A DNA stretch of 64,000 nt from Duganella sacchari (GCF_900143065.1 NZ_FRCX01000005.1:124001-188000); one strand, 5' to 3'; shown: positions 38,051-46,970, numbered from the stretch's first letter. The notes: generated by a model not told the origin, from the sequence alone. Numbers and translations: made by a program.

Positions 38051-38065
38051 GCACCTTATGGGTGC
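38051..38065. promoter_or_regulatory. NtrC binding site 2
   Basis: GCACCTTATGGGTGC is a second perfect GCACC-N5-GGTGC palindrome, centred 29 bases from site 1, close to three helical turns, which favours cooperative binding. Confidence 0.86.
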
Positions 38066-38089
38066 ATTTTAGGATTTTTTCTGAAAAGC

Positions 38090-38104
38090 GCATGGTTTTG
38101 GTGC
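38090..38104. promoter_or_regulatory. NtrC binding site 3, degraded
   Basis: GCATGGTTTTGGTGC keeps one perfect half-site (GGTGC) and a 3-of-5 match in the other. It is close to the start of the divergent rhodanese gene. Confidence 0.5.
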
Positions 38105-38133
38105 ATTGGGGTCGCGGGTTTGCGCGGACGCCA

Positions 38134-38139
38134 TATAAT
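38134..38139 (+). promoter_or_regulatory. Probable -10 box of the rhodanese gene
   Basis: A consensus TATAAT lies 28 bases before the ATG at 38168. No good -35 is found at the normal distance, so an activator may be needed; the NtrC sites are just upstream. Confidence 0.4.
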
Positions 38140-38167
38140 AAACTTAAACTTATTACCGGAACACCTT

Positions 38168-38626
38168 ATGAGCAAAATAGATGAGATCCTCGCCCTTGCC
38201 CGTAGCCGTAGCAGGGATTGGCCCTATGCGGGCGCGGTGACGCCGCAGGAAGCGTTTGAGCTGATCGGTCTGGAAAATGCCGTCAAGCTGGTCGATGTGC
38301 GTACCAACGCCGAGCGCGACTGGGTGGGCCGGGTGGCGATACCAGAAGCCCAACATGGTGCGGTACAGTGGAATACTTACCCTGGCGGCAACGCCAACCA
38401 TGAGTTTATTGAGCAGCTGAATGGAATCGCACGCAAGGACCAGGTGATTTTGTTCCTGTGCCGTTCCGGCGTGCGCTCGCGTGGTGCAGCCAAGCTGGCG
38501 ACCGAACACGGCTACCAGCATTGCTACGACATCCTGGAAGGCTTTGAAGGCGACAAGGACGAGCGTGGCCACCGCAAGAACATCAACGGCTGGTGCCACG
38601 CCGACCTGCCCTGGATCGGCGCCTGA
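38168..38626 (+). CDS. Rhodanese-like domain protein
   Basis: A 152-residue single-domain rhodanese. LVDVRTNAERDWVGRV and the active-site loop LCRSGVRSRGAA, with catalytic Cys98, are intact, so sulfur transfer is possible; the physiological donor and acceptor are unknown. The ATG at 38168 (MSKIDEILALARSR) was chosen because the upstream part of the open frame covers promoter sequence. It diverges from glnA and shares its regulatory region. Its end is 15 bases from the convergent TAXI-type gene. Confidence 0.9.
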   Translation: MSKIDEILALARSRSRDWPYAGAVTPQEAFELIGLENAVKLVDVRTNAERDWVGRVAIPEAQHGAVQWNTYPGGNANHEFIEQLNGIARKDQVILFLCRSGVRSRGAAKLATEHGYQHCYDILEGFEGDKDERGHRKNINGWCHADLPWIGA

Positions 38627-38641
38627 CCCCGCCGTACCGGG

Positions 38642-40039
38642 TTAAACGGGCACGGCCTCTGGTGCGGTCGGTGACGCCTCGCCCATCAGGAACAGGATAC
38701 GCTTGCGCACGAACTGGATGTGGCTGCGCAAGCCATACAAGCCATCGGCAAACGACAGCGGGATCGACACCTGATTGACCAGGTCTTCGATTTCATTGAG
38801 CCGCTTGAGCTGTTCCTCATACACCTGCATGCGCGTCGCCTGCGGTGCCTCCTCCACTTTCTGCTCCACCGCCCGCAACTGGCCATACCAGCGATACACG
38901 CGCGAACGGATGCGCCACACATACAGCGGCGGCACCACTTTCGACAGCGGCAGGATCAGCGCGCCCAGCGCCACCACCAGCACCCACATGCGGTCAAAGA
39001 AATTCGCCAGCCAGAAGGTCATGTAGCGCTGCAGGAACGGCGGACCGCTCTTGTAGTACTTGGCCGCTTCCGGATCCACCGGAATCTCGGTGTACTTGGC
39101 CGATGGGAACTGGCCCTGCTGCTGGAACCAGCCGGCGCCGCCATGAATACTGGCGGCCGCCTGCACGAACAAGTCCACCAGCGCGGAATGCAGGTCTTCG
39201 CGGGCCACCAGCGTGGCGGTCGGCGCGATCAGGTTGTAGTCTTCGGACGGAATGTTGCGGCCAAGGTCGACAATCCCCTGCGGCAGCATCACATGCGTCA
39301 GGAACGGCAGCTTGCGCGAGTACGCCTCGGCCTGGTTGAAGTCGAACAGCCGGATGCCCGGTGTTTGCAGCAGCATCTGGATCAGCGGCGCTTCCGGCGC
39401 GGAGGTGAACACCAGGCCGTCGATACGGCCTTCCAGCAGCTCCACGGTGGCGGGCGTATTCGCCAGCGAGAAGCGTTCGACCTCGCCCTTCTCCACGCCA
39501 TTCAGCTCAAGAATCTGGCGGAACAGGCGCGGCGAACCGGCGCCTTTCGGGCCGTAATTGATTTTCTTGCCACGCAGCTGGGTCAGCTGGGTGATGGGCG
39601 GCTTGCCCTTCTCTTCGCGCAGGAACAGCCACAGCGGCTCAACGAACAGGCTGCCCAGCGAGGACAAGCCTTCGCGCTCGGCCGCTTCTTCGTTGGTGGA
39701 ACCGCTTTGTACGAAGGCGATATCGACCTTGCCTTCTTTCAGGTTACGCAGGTTTTCGCTGGAACCGGCGGACGGCACCAGCGTGACCTTGACGCCATGC
39801 TTGACCAGCGCAGCTGCATACTTCTTGCCGAAGTCTTCATAGGCGGAGTTTTCCTGCCCCGTGCCCAGACGCACCGTGCGCGGCGGCGCCGGGTCGACCA
39901 GCCAGTAAGCCAGCAGGCAGACGCCGACAATCAGCAACACCGTGGGGGCGGCAGCAACAACCAGATCCCGGATCGAGAACTGCGTGAATTTGAGGATCTT
40001 GGACATGTGATGGCGCAGAGGTTTCATGGGCTGATACAT
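38642..40039 (-). CDS. TAXI-family substrate-binding protein with membrane anchors
   Basis: A protein of about 465 residues. A membrane helix near residues 25-50 (VAAAPTVLLIVGVCLLAYWLV) precedes a TAXI/NMT1-like ligand domain (RLGTGQENSAYEDFGKKYA, LRNLKEGKVDIAFVQSG, RGKKINYGPKGAGSPRLFRQ), a second helix near 355-375 (MWVLVVALGALILPLSKVV) and a C-terminal coiled-coil region. TAXI proteins normally serve TRAP transporters, but no TRAP permease gene is nearby. The start is uncertain: ATG at 40039, 40027 and 40006 are possible and none has a good ribosome site. Confidence 0.8.
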   Translation of the reverse strand: MYQPMKPLRHHMSKILKFTQFSIRDLVVAAAPTVLLIVGVCLLAYWLVDPAPPRTVRLGTGQENSAYEDFGKKYAAALVKHGVKVTLVPSAGSSENLRNLKEGKVDIAFVQSGSTNEEAAEREGLSSLGSLFVEPLWLFLREEKGKPPITQLTQLRGKKINYGPKGAGSPRLFRQILELNGVEKGEVERFSLANTPATVELLEGRIDGLVFTSAPEAPLIQMLLQTPGIRLFDFNQAEAYSRKLPFLTHVMLPQGIVDLGRNIPSEDYNLIAPTATLVAREDLHSALVDLFVQAAASIHGGAGWFQQQGQFPSAKYTEIPVDPEAAKYYKSGPPFLQRYMTFWLANFFDRMWVLVVALGALILPLSKVVPPLYVWRIRSRVYRWYGQLRAVEQKVEEAPQATRMQVYEEQLKRLNEIEDLVNQVSIPLSFADGLYGLRSHIQFVRKRILFLMGEASPTAPEAVPV

Positions 40040-40068
40040 TGCCAAGAAATAAGCAACAACGCAAGGGA

Positions 40069-40140
40069 AACCCCAAAAGTAAAGGGTCTGACCCCGAACG
40101 GGGGTCAGACCCAGGCCTGCGGGTTGCGGGGTAAAGTCAA
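40069..40140 (+). repeat. Palindromic intergenic repeat, copy 2
   Basis: GGGTCTGACCCC (40084-40095) and GGGGTCAGACCC (40101-40112) form the core hairpin. The flanks AACCCCAAAAGT before it and TTGCGGGGTAAAG after it match the repeat at 33137-33203 read on the other strand, so this is a family of about 70 bases. It fills the gap between a penicillin-binding protein gene and the TAXI gene; the former's stop codon lies at its edge. Confidence 0.75.
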
Positions 40141-43100
40141 CCGCCGCAGGCCTGCAGTGGCGGCGTCACGGCAACGGGCGCTGCTCCCCCGGTACGCATC
40201 ACCACCGCTGGCGGCGTCGCGCCGGGTTTGGACGCGGCATGCGGTTCAATCAAGGGCATCAGATGCGGCGCCAGCACCACCAGCAGCTGCACCGGCAGCG
40301 CACTGGTGAAGTCATAGTTCTTCGACGCCGGTCCATGCACATACGCCGTCATCGAACCAAAGAAACGCTCGCCGATATTGAACACAAATGTCGCCGAACG
40401 GTTCACATAGCGCGACTCGATCAGCCGGCCGCCGGCCGCATACACATCAAAGCGCTGGTCGCCGGTCCCCGTCTTGCCGCCGACCGGAATAATCGCCCCA
40501 TCGGCCGACACAAACGCCGACTTCACGCGCTTGGCCGTACCATCCGACACCACGCCACGGATCGCATCCGCCACCACGCGCGCCACCTCGGGCGAGATCG
40601 CCTGTTCATTGGTGGTCGGCGGCGCCTTGGTCACCAGCGTTTCATACGGCGTGCCTTTGGCGAAGTGCAGCGAGGTCACACGTTGCGAACTCTTGCGTAC
40701 GCCGCCGTTGACGATAATCCCCATCATTTCCGCCAGCGCGGCCGGACGGTCCGCCGATGCGCCCAGCGTGGTCGCATACGATGGCACCAGCGATTCAAAC
40801 GGATAGCCCATCTTCTTCCACTGCTTGTGGATTTCCATGAAGCCTTCCACCTCGATCAGGCCGGCGATACGCTTGTCCTGCGCGTGCTTGCGGTGCGTCT
40901 TGAACAGCCACTGATACACCTCCTGCCGTTCCTTCTCGCTGGCCGCCGTCATCTGGCTCAGGGTCGCGCCAGGATGCAGGCGCAGATACGCCGCCATCCA
41001 TAATTCCAGCGGATGCACGCTGGCCAGGTAGCCGCGGTCCGCCAGCGACCATTTGTCGATCGCATACTGGTCGTACAGCTTGGCCACGCGCTCTTCCGGC
41101 ACCTCGTTCTGCGATGGCAGGTTCTCCTTGAGGAAGGCGGCAAACTGTTCCTGCGTCGCCAGCGGATACACGGTGCGGTGGATCACCGCCAGCCGCACCG
41201 GCGTGCTGCGGATATTCGCCAGCAGGATCTTGTCCAGCTCCGTCTCCGGCTTGCCCTTGTACTTGGCGTAGAAGCGCGCCAGGAATTCCTTGCCTTCCTT
41301 GTCCGCAAAACGCGCCAGATAACCGGCCCGGCGCGGATCATCCGCATCCGACAGCAGCGAGGCCGACGAGCCGGGCACCGAGAACATATAGTACTTGGCG
41401 ACGTCGCGCATCAGGCGCACGAACACCAGGTTGGTCGAATGGCGCAGCGCTTCAGTCACGGTCAGGATCTTGCTGTTGTCTTCCTTGGAGAAGTTACCGA
41501 AGTGGTGCAGGCCGCCGCCCGTGAAGAAGCCCTCGCCCGGATTGCCCGAATACTTGCGCTCCATGGCCGCGTTGAGCATCGGCGTCAGCTCGCGCTTGTC
41601 CATCGGCAGCGCCTTGAAGTAGTCCAGGCCCCATTGGGTCAGCTTGTCCTGCGGGTCAACCTTGACCTGGCCCAGCGCGGCCGCATCCATGCCGCCGTAC
41701 TTCTTGTGCAGCTGGTCCATGATGTCCAGATAGGTCACCAGCGTGCGCAGCTTGGCGGTTGAGCCCAGGTCCAGCTTGGCGCCCTCGTTGATGTCCAGCG
41801 GCTGGTCGAAGTTGTCGGTTTGCAGACGCAGCAGGTTGTTCTGTTCGCCCTTCTCCAGCAAGGTGAAGCTGTACACCACATTGGCCGGATCGCCATTGCC
41901 CAGCATGCCTTTGCCGGTCAGGCCGGCGGCCTTGGCCTTGTCCGGATCGCGCAGGTCGCGCAGCACCTGCGTCACGGCTGTCTGCGCCTGCGCATCCAGC
42001 GTGCTGACCACGGTCAGGTCCAGGCGGTCCAGGTTGTACATGCGGTTGTCACCGAGCAGGTTGGCCAGGTGGTTGCGGATCGCATTCGAGGCCTTGCGGC
42101 TGACGAAGGTTTGCGGCGGCGCCAGCTGCAAGCCGTTGCCGGTGGCCGGATGCAGGTGCTGCTGCAACGCCACGTCGCGCATCGCTGGCGTGATGGCGCC
42201 ATCGTTGGCCAGGATGCGCAGATGGCTGTTGGCCAGCACTTCCAGGTCCGCCGCGCCATCGCCCAGGTAATAGCTCGGACGACGCTGCGCAATCATCAGG
42301 CTCAGCGCTTCCTTGAACACCAGCGCGGTTTCCGCATCGGGCTGATCGAGCTTGCCGTTGAGGCGCTTGTTCACCTCATCAAACGAACGACCGTACCAGA
42401 CCCACATGCCGTCGCCGATGCCATTGACTTCGCCATAGCCAGGCTTGGCCGACAGCGGCACCGTGTTCAGGTATTCCAGCACGATGCGGCGGCGTACCTT
42501 GCTGGTGTCCGGTCCATCCTGATAGGAGCGCAGGCTGGCCGACACCATCTGTTGCAGCTTGTCCTTCATCGAGCCTGTGCGGCCTTCCGGCGAGTGCCGG
42601 TATTTTTCAATCTGCGTCGCCAGCGTACTGCCGCCGGCCGCGCGGTGGCCGCCCGCCACGGCGCTCACGCTTTTTTCGATCACGGCCTTGCCCAACCGGT
42701 CCCATTCCACGGCGGGATTGCGTTTCGGGTAGGTGTTATCGAGCAGCTCGCGGTTCTCGATGAACAGCAGGCTGCTGACCAGCACCGGCGGCGCTTGCTC
42801 GAATTTATTGTAGATACGTTCCGGATAGCTGGCGGCAAACAGCTCCTGCGCGCGGCAGTCATAAATCGTCAGACCGGTCTTGGTTTTTTCGCGGTAGGTG
42901 GCAAACACGCCCATGTCCACCAGCTCGGTCATCTTGGCCGACATGCGCGCCTGCGCCGATACCTGATAGTCGCGCGCACTGAGCTTGCCGATGTAGTCCG
43001 GCAGGCCCGCATAGCCCAAGCGCTCATCGTAAGGGCTGTCGTGCGGGAAGCGGATCGACTTGCTGGCTCCCGGCTCGACCTTGTAGGTCATCTTGCCGGC

Positions 43101-43436
43101 CAGGTCGCTGAACACGCGCGCCTGCACGGACGAGGTCAGCGTTTCGCGATAGCCCCAGTAAGCGGCAAACGAAATACCGATCAGCAGCACCAGCAAAAAG
43201 GCATTGCGCGAGCGCTTGCTCTTCTTCGGTGTATCGCCCTCTTGCGGCGTCGGCAACGAGTCCATTTGCGCCTGTGCCAGATGGGCTTCAGTTTGTTCGG
43301 GAGTAGGTGGCGGCACCACACTAAGATGGCGCTTGCGGCGATAGCCAAATGCTGCCGCACCTGCACGCAATTTGCGTACTGCGCGTACAACGAGACGGGG
43401 CCGGCGGAAACGACGATTGCTTAACATATGATTCAA
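40137..43436 (-). CDS. Divergent bifunctional penicillin-binding protein (GT51 plus transpeptidase)
   Basis: A 1099-residue protein with a basic cytoplasmic N-terminus of about 75 residues and one membrane helix (FLLVLLIGISFAAYWGY). A glycosyltransferase-51-like part (about 210-390: FIENRELLDN, GGSTLATQIEKY, RRRIVLEYLNTVP) departs from the usual EDxxFxxHxG and GGSTIxQQ motifs. The transpeptidase has all three motifs: STAK (about residue 560), STN and KTGTG. It probably makes or remodels peptidoglycan in the periplasm; glycosyltransferase activity is uncertain. Large unusual PBPs of this kind occur in many beta-proteobacteria. The C-terminal tail is Pro/Ala-rich. Confidence 0.85.
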   Translation of the reverse strand: MNHMLSNRRFRRPRLVVRAVRKLRAGAAAFGYRRKRHLSVVPPPTPEQTEAHLAQAQMDSLPTPQEGDTPKKSKRSRNAFLLVLLIGISFAAYWGYRETLTSSVQARVFSDLAGKMTYKVEPGASKSIRFPHDSPYDERLGYAGLPDYIGKLSARDYQVSAQARMSAKMTELVDMGVFATYREKTKTGLTIYDCRAQELFAASYPERIYNKFEQAPPVLVSSLLFIENRELLDNTYPKRNPAVEWDRLGKAVIEKSVSAVAGGHRAAGGSTLATQIEKYRHSPEGRTGSMKDKLQQMVSASLRSYQDGPDTSKVRRRIVLEYLNTVPLSAKPGYGEVNGIGDGMWVWYGRSFDEVNKRLNGKLDQPDAETALVFKEALSLMIAQRRPSYYLGDGAADLEVLANSHLRILANDGAITPAMRDVALQQHLHPATGNGLQLAPPQTFVSRKASNAIRNHLANLLGDNRMYNLDRLDLTVVSTLDAQAQTAVTQVLRDLRDPDKAKAAGLTGKGMLGNGDPANVVYSFTLLEKGEQNNLLRLQTDNFDQPLDINEGAKLDLGSTAKLRTLVTYLDIMDQLHKKYGGMDAAALGQVKVDPQDKLTQWGLDYFKALPMDKRELTPMLNAAMERKYSGNPGEGFFTGGGLHHFGNFSKEDNSKILTVTEALRHSTNLVFVRLMRDVAKYYMFSVPGSSASLLSDADDPRRAGYLARFADKEGKEFLARFYAKYKGKPETELDKILLANIRSTPVRLAVIHRTVYPLATQEQFAAFLKENLPSQNEVPEERVAKLYDQYAIDKWSLADRGYLASVHPLELWMAAYLRLHPGATLSQMTAASEKERQEVYQWLFKTHRKHAQDKRIAGLIEVEGFMEIHKQWKKMGYPFESLVPSYATTLGASADRPAALAEMMGIIVNGGVRKSSQRVTSLHFAKGTPYETLVTKAPPTTNEQAISPEVARVVADAIRGVVSDGTAKRVKSAFVSADGAIIPVGGKTGTGDQRFDVYAAGGRLIESRYVNRSATFVFNIGERFFGSMTAYVHGPASKNYDFTSALPVQLLVVLAPHLMPLIEPHAASKPGATPPAVVMRTGGAAPVAVTPPLQACGG

Positions 43437-43541
43437 ACCGGTCGATGTTTACTCAAACTTACTAGCTTCCATTCCACCACATCAAAGCGTCGCCAACCGG
43501 AGCAGACACACAATAATTTTACTGCGCCGTTATTTTTTCGC

Positions 43542-43579
43542 AAAAAAACAACGGCGTTCTCCCGCAAGAAAGAACGCCG
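43542..43579 (-). terminator. Terminator of the YVTN-to-cinA operon
   Basis: On the minus strand CGGCGTTCT, a 10-base loop and AGAACGCCG are followed by TTGTTTTTTT. It is 29 bases after the stop of the cinA-like gene, the last gene of the operon. Confidence 0.88.
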
Positions 43580-43607
43580 CTGCACTTGATCAGATTAACA
43601 GCGCGCA

Positions 43608-44393
43608 CTAAATGTTGCTGAACTCTACATTGAGCTTGCGCAGCTCGTCGCACAATTGGATAAACGCGGTGGCCGTCTGCACCGGTTCGCCTTTGACGCC
43701 AAGCTCGATATGGCGGCGCATGTTGGCATCGCCCACGCTGGGCAGGCTGAATACTTTGACACGCGGGTATTGTTTTTCCAGCGCCACCATCAGCGGCGTC
43801 AGCGCCGACTCTGCCGTTTCGTACACCAGCACCGACTGCTCCAGCCGCGGCTCGCGGTTGAACAGGTCGGCGTAGTGATTGTCCAGCACCCATTCAATCA
43901 TGGGCCAGGCCATGACCGGGAAGCCCGGCACGAAGTAATGCTTGCGCAGCGCAAAGCCGGCGATGTTGTTGTACGGGTTAGGCACCAGCGCCGCGCCTTC
44001 GGCAAACTCGGCCATCTTCAGGCGGTGCAGGTTTTCCGCCGAATTCAGGTCGGCCGTCTGTCCGGCCTCCTGCGCCATTTGCACGATGCGCTGCTGGATG
44101 TTGAGCTTGCCCTGTTCATGCAGCACCAGCGGCAGGCCCAGCGCGTCGGCGGCGGCCTGGCGCGTGTGATCGTCCGGCGTGGCGCCGATGCCGCCGCAGC
44201 AGAAAACGATGTCATCGCTGGCGAAGGTGCGTTTTAGCGTATCGGTGATGCGGACCGGATCATCCGGCAGAATTTCGGCCCAGGTCAGTTGCAGGCCACG
44301 CGCGGTGAGCATTTGCAGCACCTTGGGGAAGTGCTGGTCGACGCGCCGGCCCGACAGGATTTCATCGCCAATAATAATGAGTCCGATTGCCAT
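43608..44393 (-). CDS. CinA-like molybdopterin-binding domain protein
   Basis: A 261-residue protein of the competence/damage-inducible protein A family: IGLIIIGDEILSGRRVDQH and CCGGIGATPDDHTRQAAADAL are the MoaB/Mog-like motifs. It lacks the C-terminal nicotinamide-nucleotide amidase domain of full CinA. The single-domain form is of uncertain function, perhaps an ADP-ribose pyrophosphatase-like metabolite repair enzyme. It starts 2 bases after the EI24 gene and is the last gene of a five-gene operon. Confidence 0.88.
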   Translation of the reverse strand: MAIGLIIIGDEILSGRRVDQHFPKVLQMLTARGLQLTWAEILPDDPVRITDTLKRTFASDDIVFCCGGIGATPDDHTRQAAADALGLPLVLHEQGKLNIQQRIVQMAQEAGQTADLNSAENLHRLKMAEFAEGAALVPNPYNNIAGFALRKHYFVPGFPVMAWPMIEWVLDNHYADLFNREPRLEQSVLVYETAESALTPLMVALEKQYPRVKVFSLPSVGDANMRRHIELGVKGEPVQTATAFIQLCDELRKLNVEFSNI

Positions 44394-44395
44394 GC

Positions 44396-45208
44396 CTACT
44401 CCTTAGAAATGACTTCTTGCGCGCGCAACTGCGCCAGCGCATCCATGCAATAGTACGCGAACCACAAACCGGTAAAGATAAAAATCAGTACATACAGCCA
44501 GATCGACAGCGCGGCCAGGAACGGGAACATCACCACCGCCATCACGCCGCCCAGCCAGATCGCGCCCGGCAGCGCACCGGCCGCGCCGGACACCACGCCT
44601 ATCGCCAGCAGGCGCCAGCGGTGTTCGGCCAGGATCTGGTGGCGCTCGTCGCGGCTGGCGTAGTCGGCCAGCGTGTCGTACACCATCACGCGGCAGGTGA
44701 GCCAGCCCCACAGCAGCGCCTGCACCACCACCGCCAGCGGCGGGAAGAAGTACAGCGGCAAGGTGAGTACCCACAAACCCATAAAGATCAGCATGCCGCC
44801 CAGCGCCACGCCAACACTGCCCAGGATGGACCCGCCCTTGCGCTGCTCCAGCTGCGGATAATGGCGCAGGCCGACATGGCGGCCGATGATGGGCATGGCC
44901 ACCACGCCAATGAAGATCAGCGACGTCAGGATCATCAAGGGCAGCAGCGCCAGCATCGCGATCAAGGGCACCACCACCGTTTTCAAGGTGCCCAGGCCGA
45001 GCGAAGTCAGCCAGCTGCTGCTGTAGCTGAAGCCGTTATATTCAACGAACTGCGCCTGTACATAATCGATGAGCGGCTGCAGATAGAAATACAGCGCCAC
45101 CGCCCAGACGCCCAGCGCCAGCAGGAAAGGCGCAACGCTCATCAGCAGCATCTTGCCGTGCCATTGGGACAGGAAGGCGCGGCCCCATGCGCGTACAACA
45201 CCCACCAT
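44396..45208 (-). CDS. EI24-domain (CysZ-like) inner membrane protein
   Basis: A 270-residue polytopic membrane protein with about six hydrophobic segments, including SVAPFLLALGVWAVALYFYL, a long central one and IWLYVLIFIFTGLWFAYYC near the end. The family includes E. coli CysZ, a sulfate permease, but this branch is uncharacterised. The ATG at 45208 follows AAGGAGGTGGTTTG, an excellent ribosome site, and overlaps the stop of the desaturase-like gene by one base (TGATG). Confidence 0.85.
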   Translation of the reverse strand: MVGVVRAWGRAFLSQWHGKMLLMSVAPFLLALGVWAVALYFYLQPLIDYVQAQFVEYNGFSYSSSWLTSLGLGTLKTVVVPLIAMLALLPLMILTSLIFIGVVAMPIIGRHVGLRHYPQLEQRKGGSILGSVGVALGGMLIFMGLWVLTLPLYFFPPLAVVVQALLWGWLTCRVMVYDTLADYASRDERHQILAEHRWRLLAIGVVSGAAGALPGAIWLGGVMAVVMFPFLAALSIWLYVLIFIFTGLWFAYYCMDALAQLRAQEVISKE

Positions 45209-46200
45209 CAAACCACCTCCTTGCGTGCATATTCAACCATGCGTTTCAATCCCAGCCACTGCTGCGCCCAGAAGCCGCGCCCATAATCGCGGCCCGGCAT
45301 GACCACGCCGTCGGCGCCCGTGCCGGGCAGCTGGTCGCGGATGCCGGTGGCGACAAATTCCGGCCTGAAGTTCGCGGTGCGGAACACCATGTCCCAGACC
45401 GGCAGCAGCACGGCAAAGTTGCAGCCGCCCAGTTTGCCATCATGATTTTCATGCCCAACGCCGATCGCATGATGCATGCGATGGTAGCGCGGCGACACCA
45501 GCAGGCGCTCGCCCAGCCAGCCAAAGTGCAGACGTACATTGGCATGCTGCAGGCTTTGCAGGATGCGCGACACCGACACCAGGATCACATATTGTGCCGG
45601 CTCCACGCCGATGCACAGTGCGATAACGCCCATGTAGACGTCACGCAGCAGGTCGTCCAGGATGTGGTTGCGGTTGTCGCTCCACAGGTTCAGGTTCTGC
45701 TGGCTGTGGTGCAGGCCGTGCAGCCCCCACCACCAGTTGAACTTGTGCGAGGAGCGGTGATACCAGTAATCAAAGAAATCCAGCACCACGAAATACACGA
45801 AGAACGCGCCCAGCGGACTGATGCCCGGCCACAGCGCTTCCAGATTGAACGGATGGAAGCCGTCAAAACGCAGCGCGGCAGCCACGCCATCCATGAGCGG
45901 ATCGAGCGTGAAGAAAATCAGCACCGAGAACACGCCCACGCGGTGCAGCAGGGTGTAGAGGAAGTCGTTCCAGCGCGCACGCGGATCGGTGATCTGCTGC
46001 GCCGGGAGCATCGCTTCCAGCGGCCGCAGCACCAGGAACAGCAGCGCCAGTTCCAGTACGCCGATCAGCAGCCATTCCGTGCCTTCGAAAGCGTCTTCGA
46101 CAAATTCGCCCAGGCCGAGCTGGAACACCAGCGGCTGGACCACGGTTTCAAACAACCAGCCCTGGGCAATGCCCAGCCAGTCCGAGAGGGTTTGCATCAT
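45208..46200 (-). CDS. Sterol desaturase/fatty acid hydroxylase family protein
   Basis: A 330-residue di-iron membrane enzyme with several membrane helices. The histidine clusters are complete: HRSSH (148-152), HGLHH (161-165), HANVRLH (219-225) and HRMHH (240-244). Such bacterial proteins hydroxylate or desaturate lipids; ornithine-lipid hydroxylases and relatives are examples. The actual lipid substrate is unknown, and no sterol pathway is seen. It overlaps the deacetylase gene by four bases and the EI24 gene by one, so it is tightly coupled with both. Confidence 0.9.
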   Translation of the reverse strand: MMQTLSDWLGIAQGWLFETVVQPLVFQLGLGEFVEDAFEGTEWLLIGVLELALLFLVLRPLEAMLPAQQITDPRARWNDFLYTLLHRVGVFSVLIFFTLDPLMDGVAAALRFDGFHPFNLEALWPGISPLGAFFVYFVVLDFFDYWYHRSSHKFNWWWGLHGLHHSQQNLNLWSDNRNHILDDLLRDVYMGVIALCIGVEPAQYVILVSVSRILQSLQHANVRLHFGWLGERLLVSPRYHRMHHAIGVGHENHDGKLGGCNFAVLLPVWDMVFRTANFRPEFVATGIRDQLPGTGADGVVMPGRDYGRGFWAQQWLGLKRMVEYARKEVV

Positions 46201-46970
46201 TTTTTAAACACGCTTGCGTAATCGGGATGCTCGCGCAGGGTCGCGAAGCACATGCCTTTTTGCTCCAGACCGCTAATCAGGGGCTCCAGGTTGGCCGGCG
46301 CCCACGGATCTTTGCGCGACCAGATGCCCATGTGGATCAGCACGATATCGCCGCCCTTCAGCGTGCGCAACGACTTTTGCAGAAGTACCGTATTCGGATA
46401 CTTTTCGCTCGACAGCTCATCGCCCGAGAATCCCGCCGGCGTCCAGCCCACATGCGCGTAGCCGCAAGCCCTGCCCGCCTCCAGCAGGCGTGGCGAGGTG
46501 CGTCCGGCCGGTGCGCGCCAGACGGGATCGAGATGCCTGCCGGTCAGTTCGGCAAAGCGCTGGTCAACGCGCTGGAGCTGTTCGCAGTACTGCCTGGCGG
46601 TCCAGCTGACCTGCTTGCCGGCCGACTCGCCAAAGCCGGGCTTGAAGACCAGCTGGCCGTCCGCGCCATCGCGCACGAACACGGCGTGGTCGAAGGTGTG
46701 CGAGCCGATCACATGGCCTTCGGCCACGCGCGCTTTCCAGAATGCCGACCAGGCCGGGTCCAGCGAATAATCGCCGCGTACGGTTTTTTCGTTGGCCAGG
46801 AAGAAGCTGGCCTGGATATGATGGCGCTTGAGCGTATCGGCAATCAGCTCGGCCTGCGACTGGCTGCCGGTATCAAAGGTGAGATAGACCGTGCCTTTGC
46901 AGTGCGCGGCGGCAGGCGCGGCGGGCGTCACCGCCAGCGCTAACAGGGTCAGGGCGGCGGTAAATTTCAT
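46197..46970 (-). CDS. Exported polysaccharide deacetylase (NodB-like)
   Basis: A 257-residue secreted enzyme with a signal peptide (MKFTAALTLLALAVTPAAPAAA). NodB-fold motifs: TFDTG (residues 32-36), the metal-binding HTFDH (91-95) and RAPAGRTSP. The second Asp of the usual TFDDG is Thr here, so one metal ligand may be absent and activity is not certain. Members remove acetyl groups from peptidoglycan, chitin-like or exopolysaccharides in the periplasm. It overlaps the propeller gene by one base (TGATG) and the next gene by four. Confidence 0.88.
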   Translation of the reverse strand: MKFTAALTLLALAVTPAAPAAAHCKGTVYLTFDTGSQSQAELIADTLKRHHIQASFFLANEKTVRGDYSLDPAWSAFWKARVAEGHVIGSHTFDHAVFVRDGADGQLVFKPGFGESAGKQVSWTARQYCEQLQRVDQRFAELTGRHLDPVWRAPAGRTSPRLLEAGRACGYAHVGWTPAGFSGDELSSEKYPNTVLLQKSLRTLKGGDIVLIHMGIWSRKDPWAPANLEPLISGLEQKGMCFATLREHPDYASVFKK

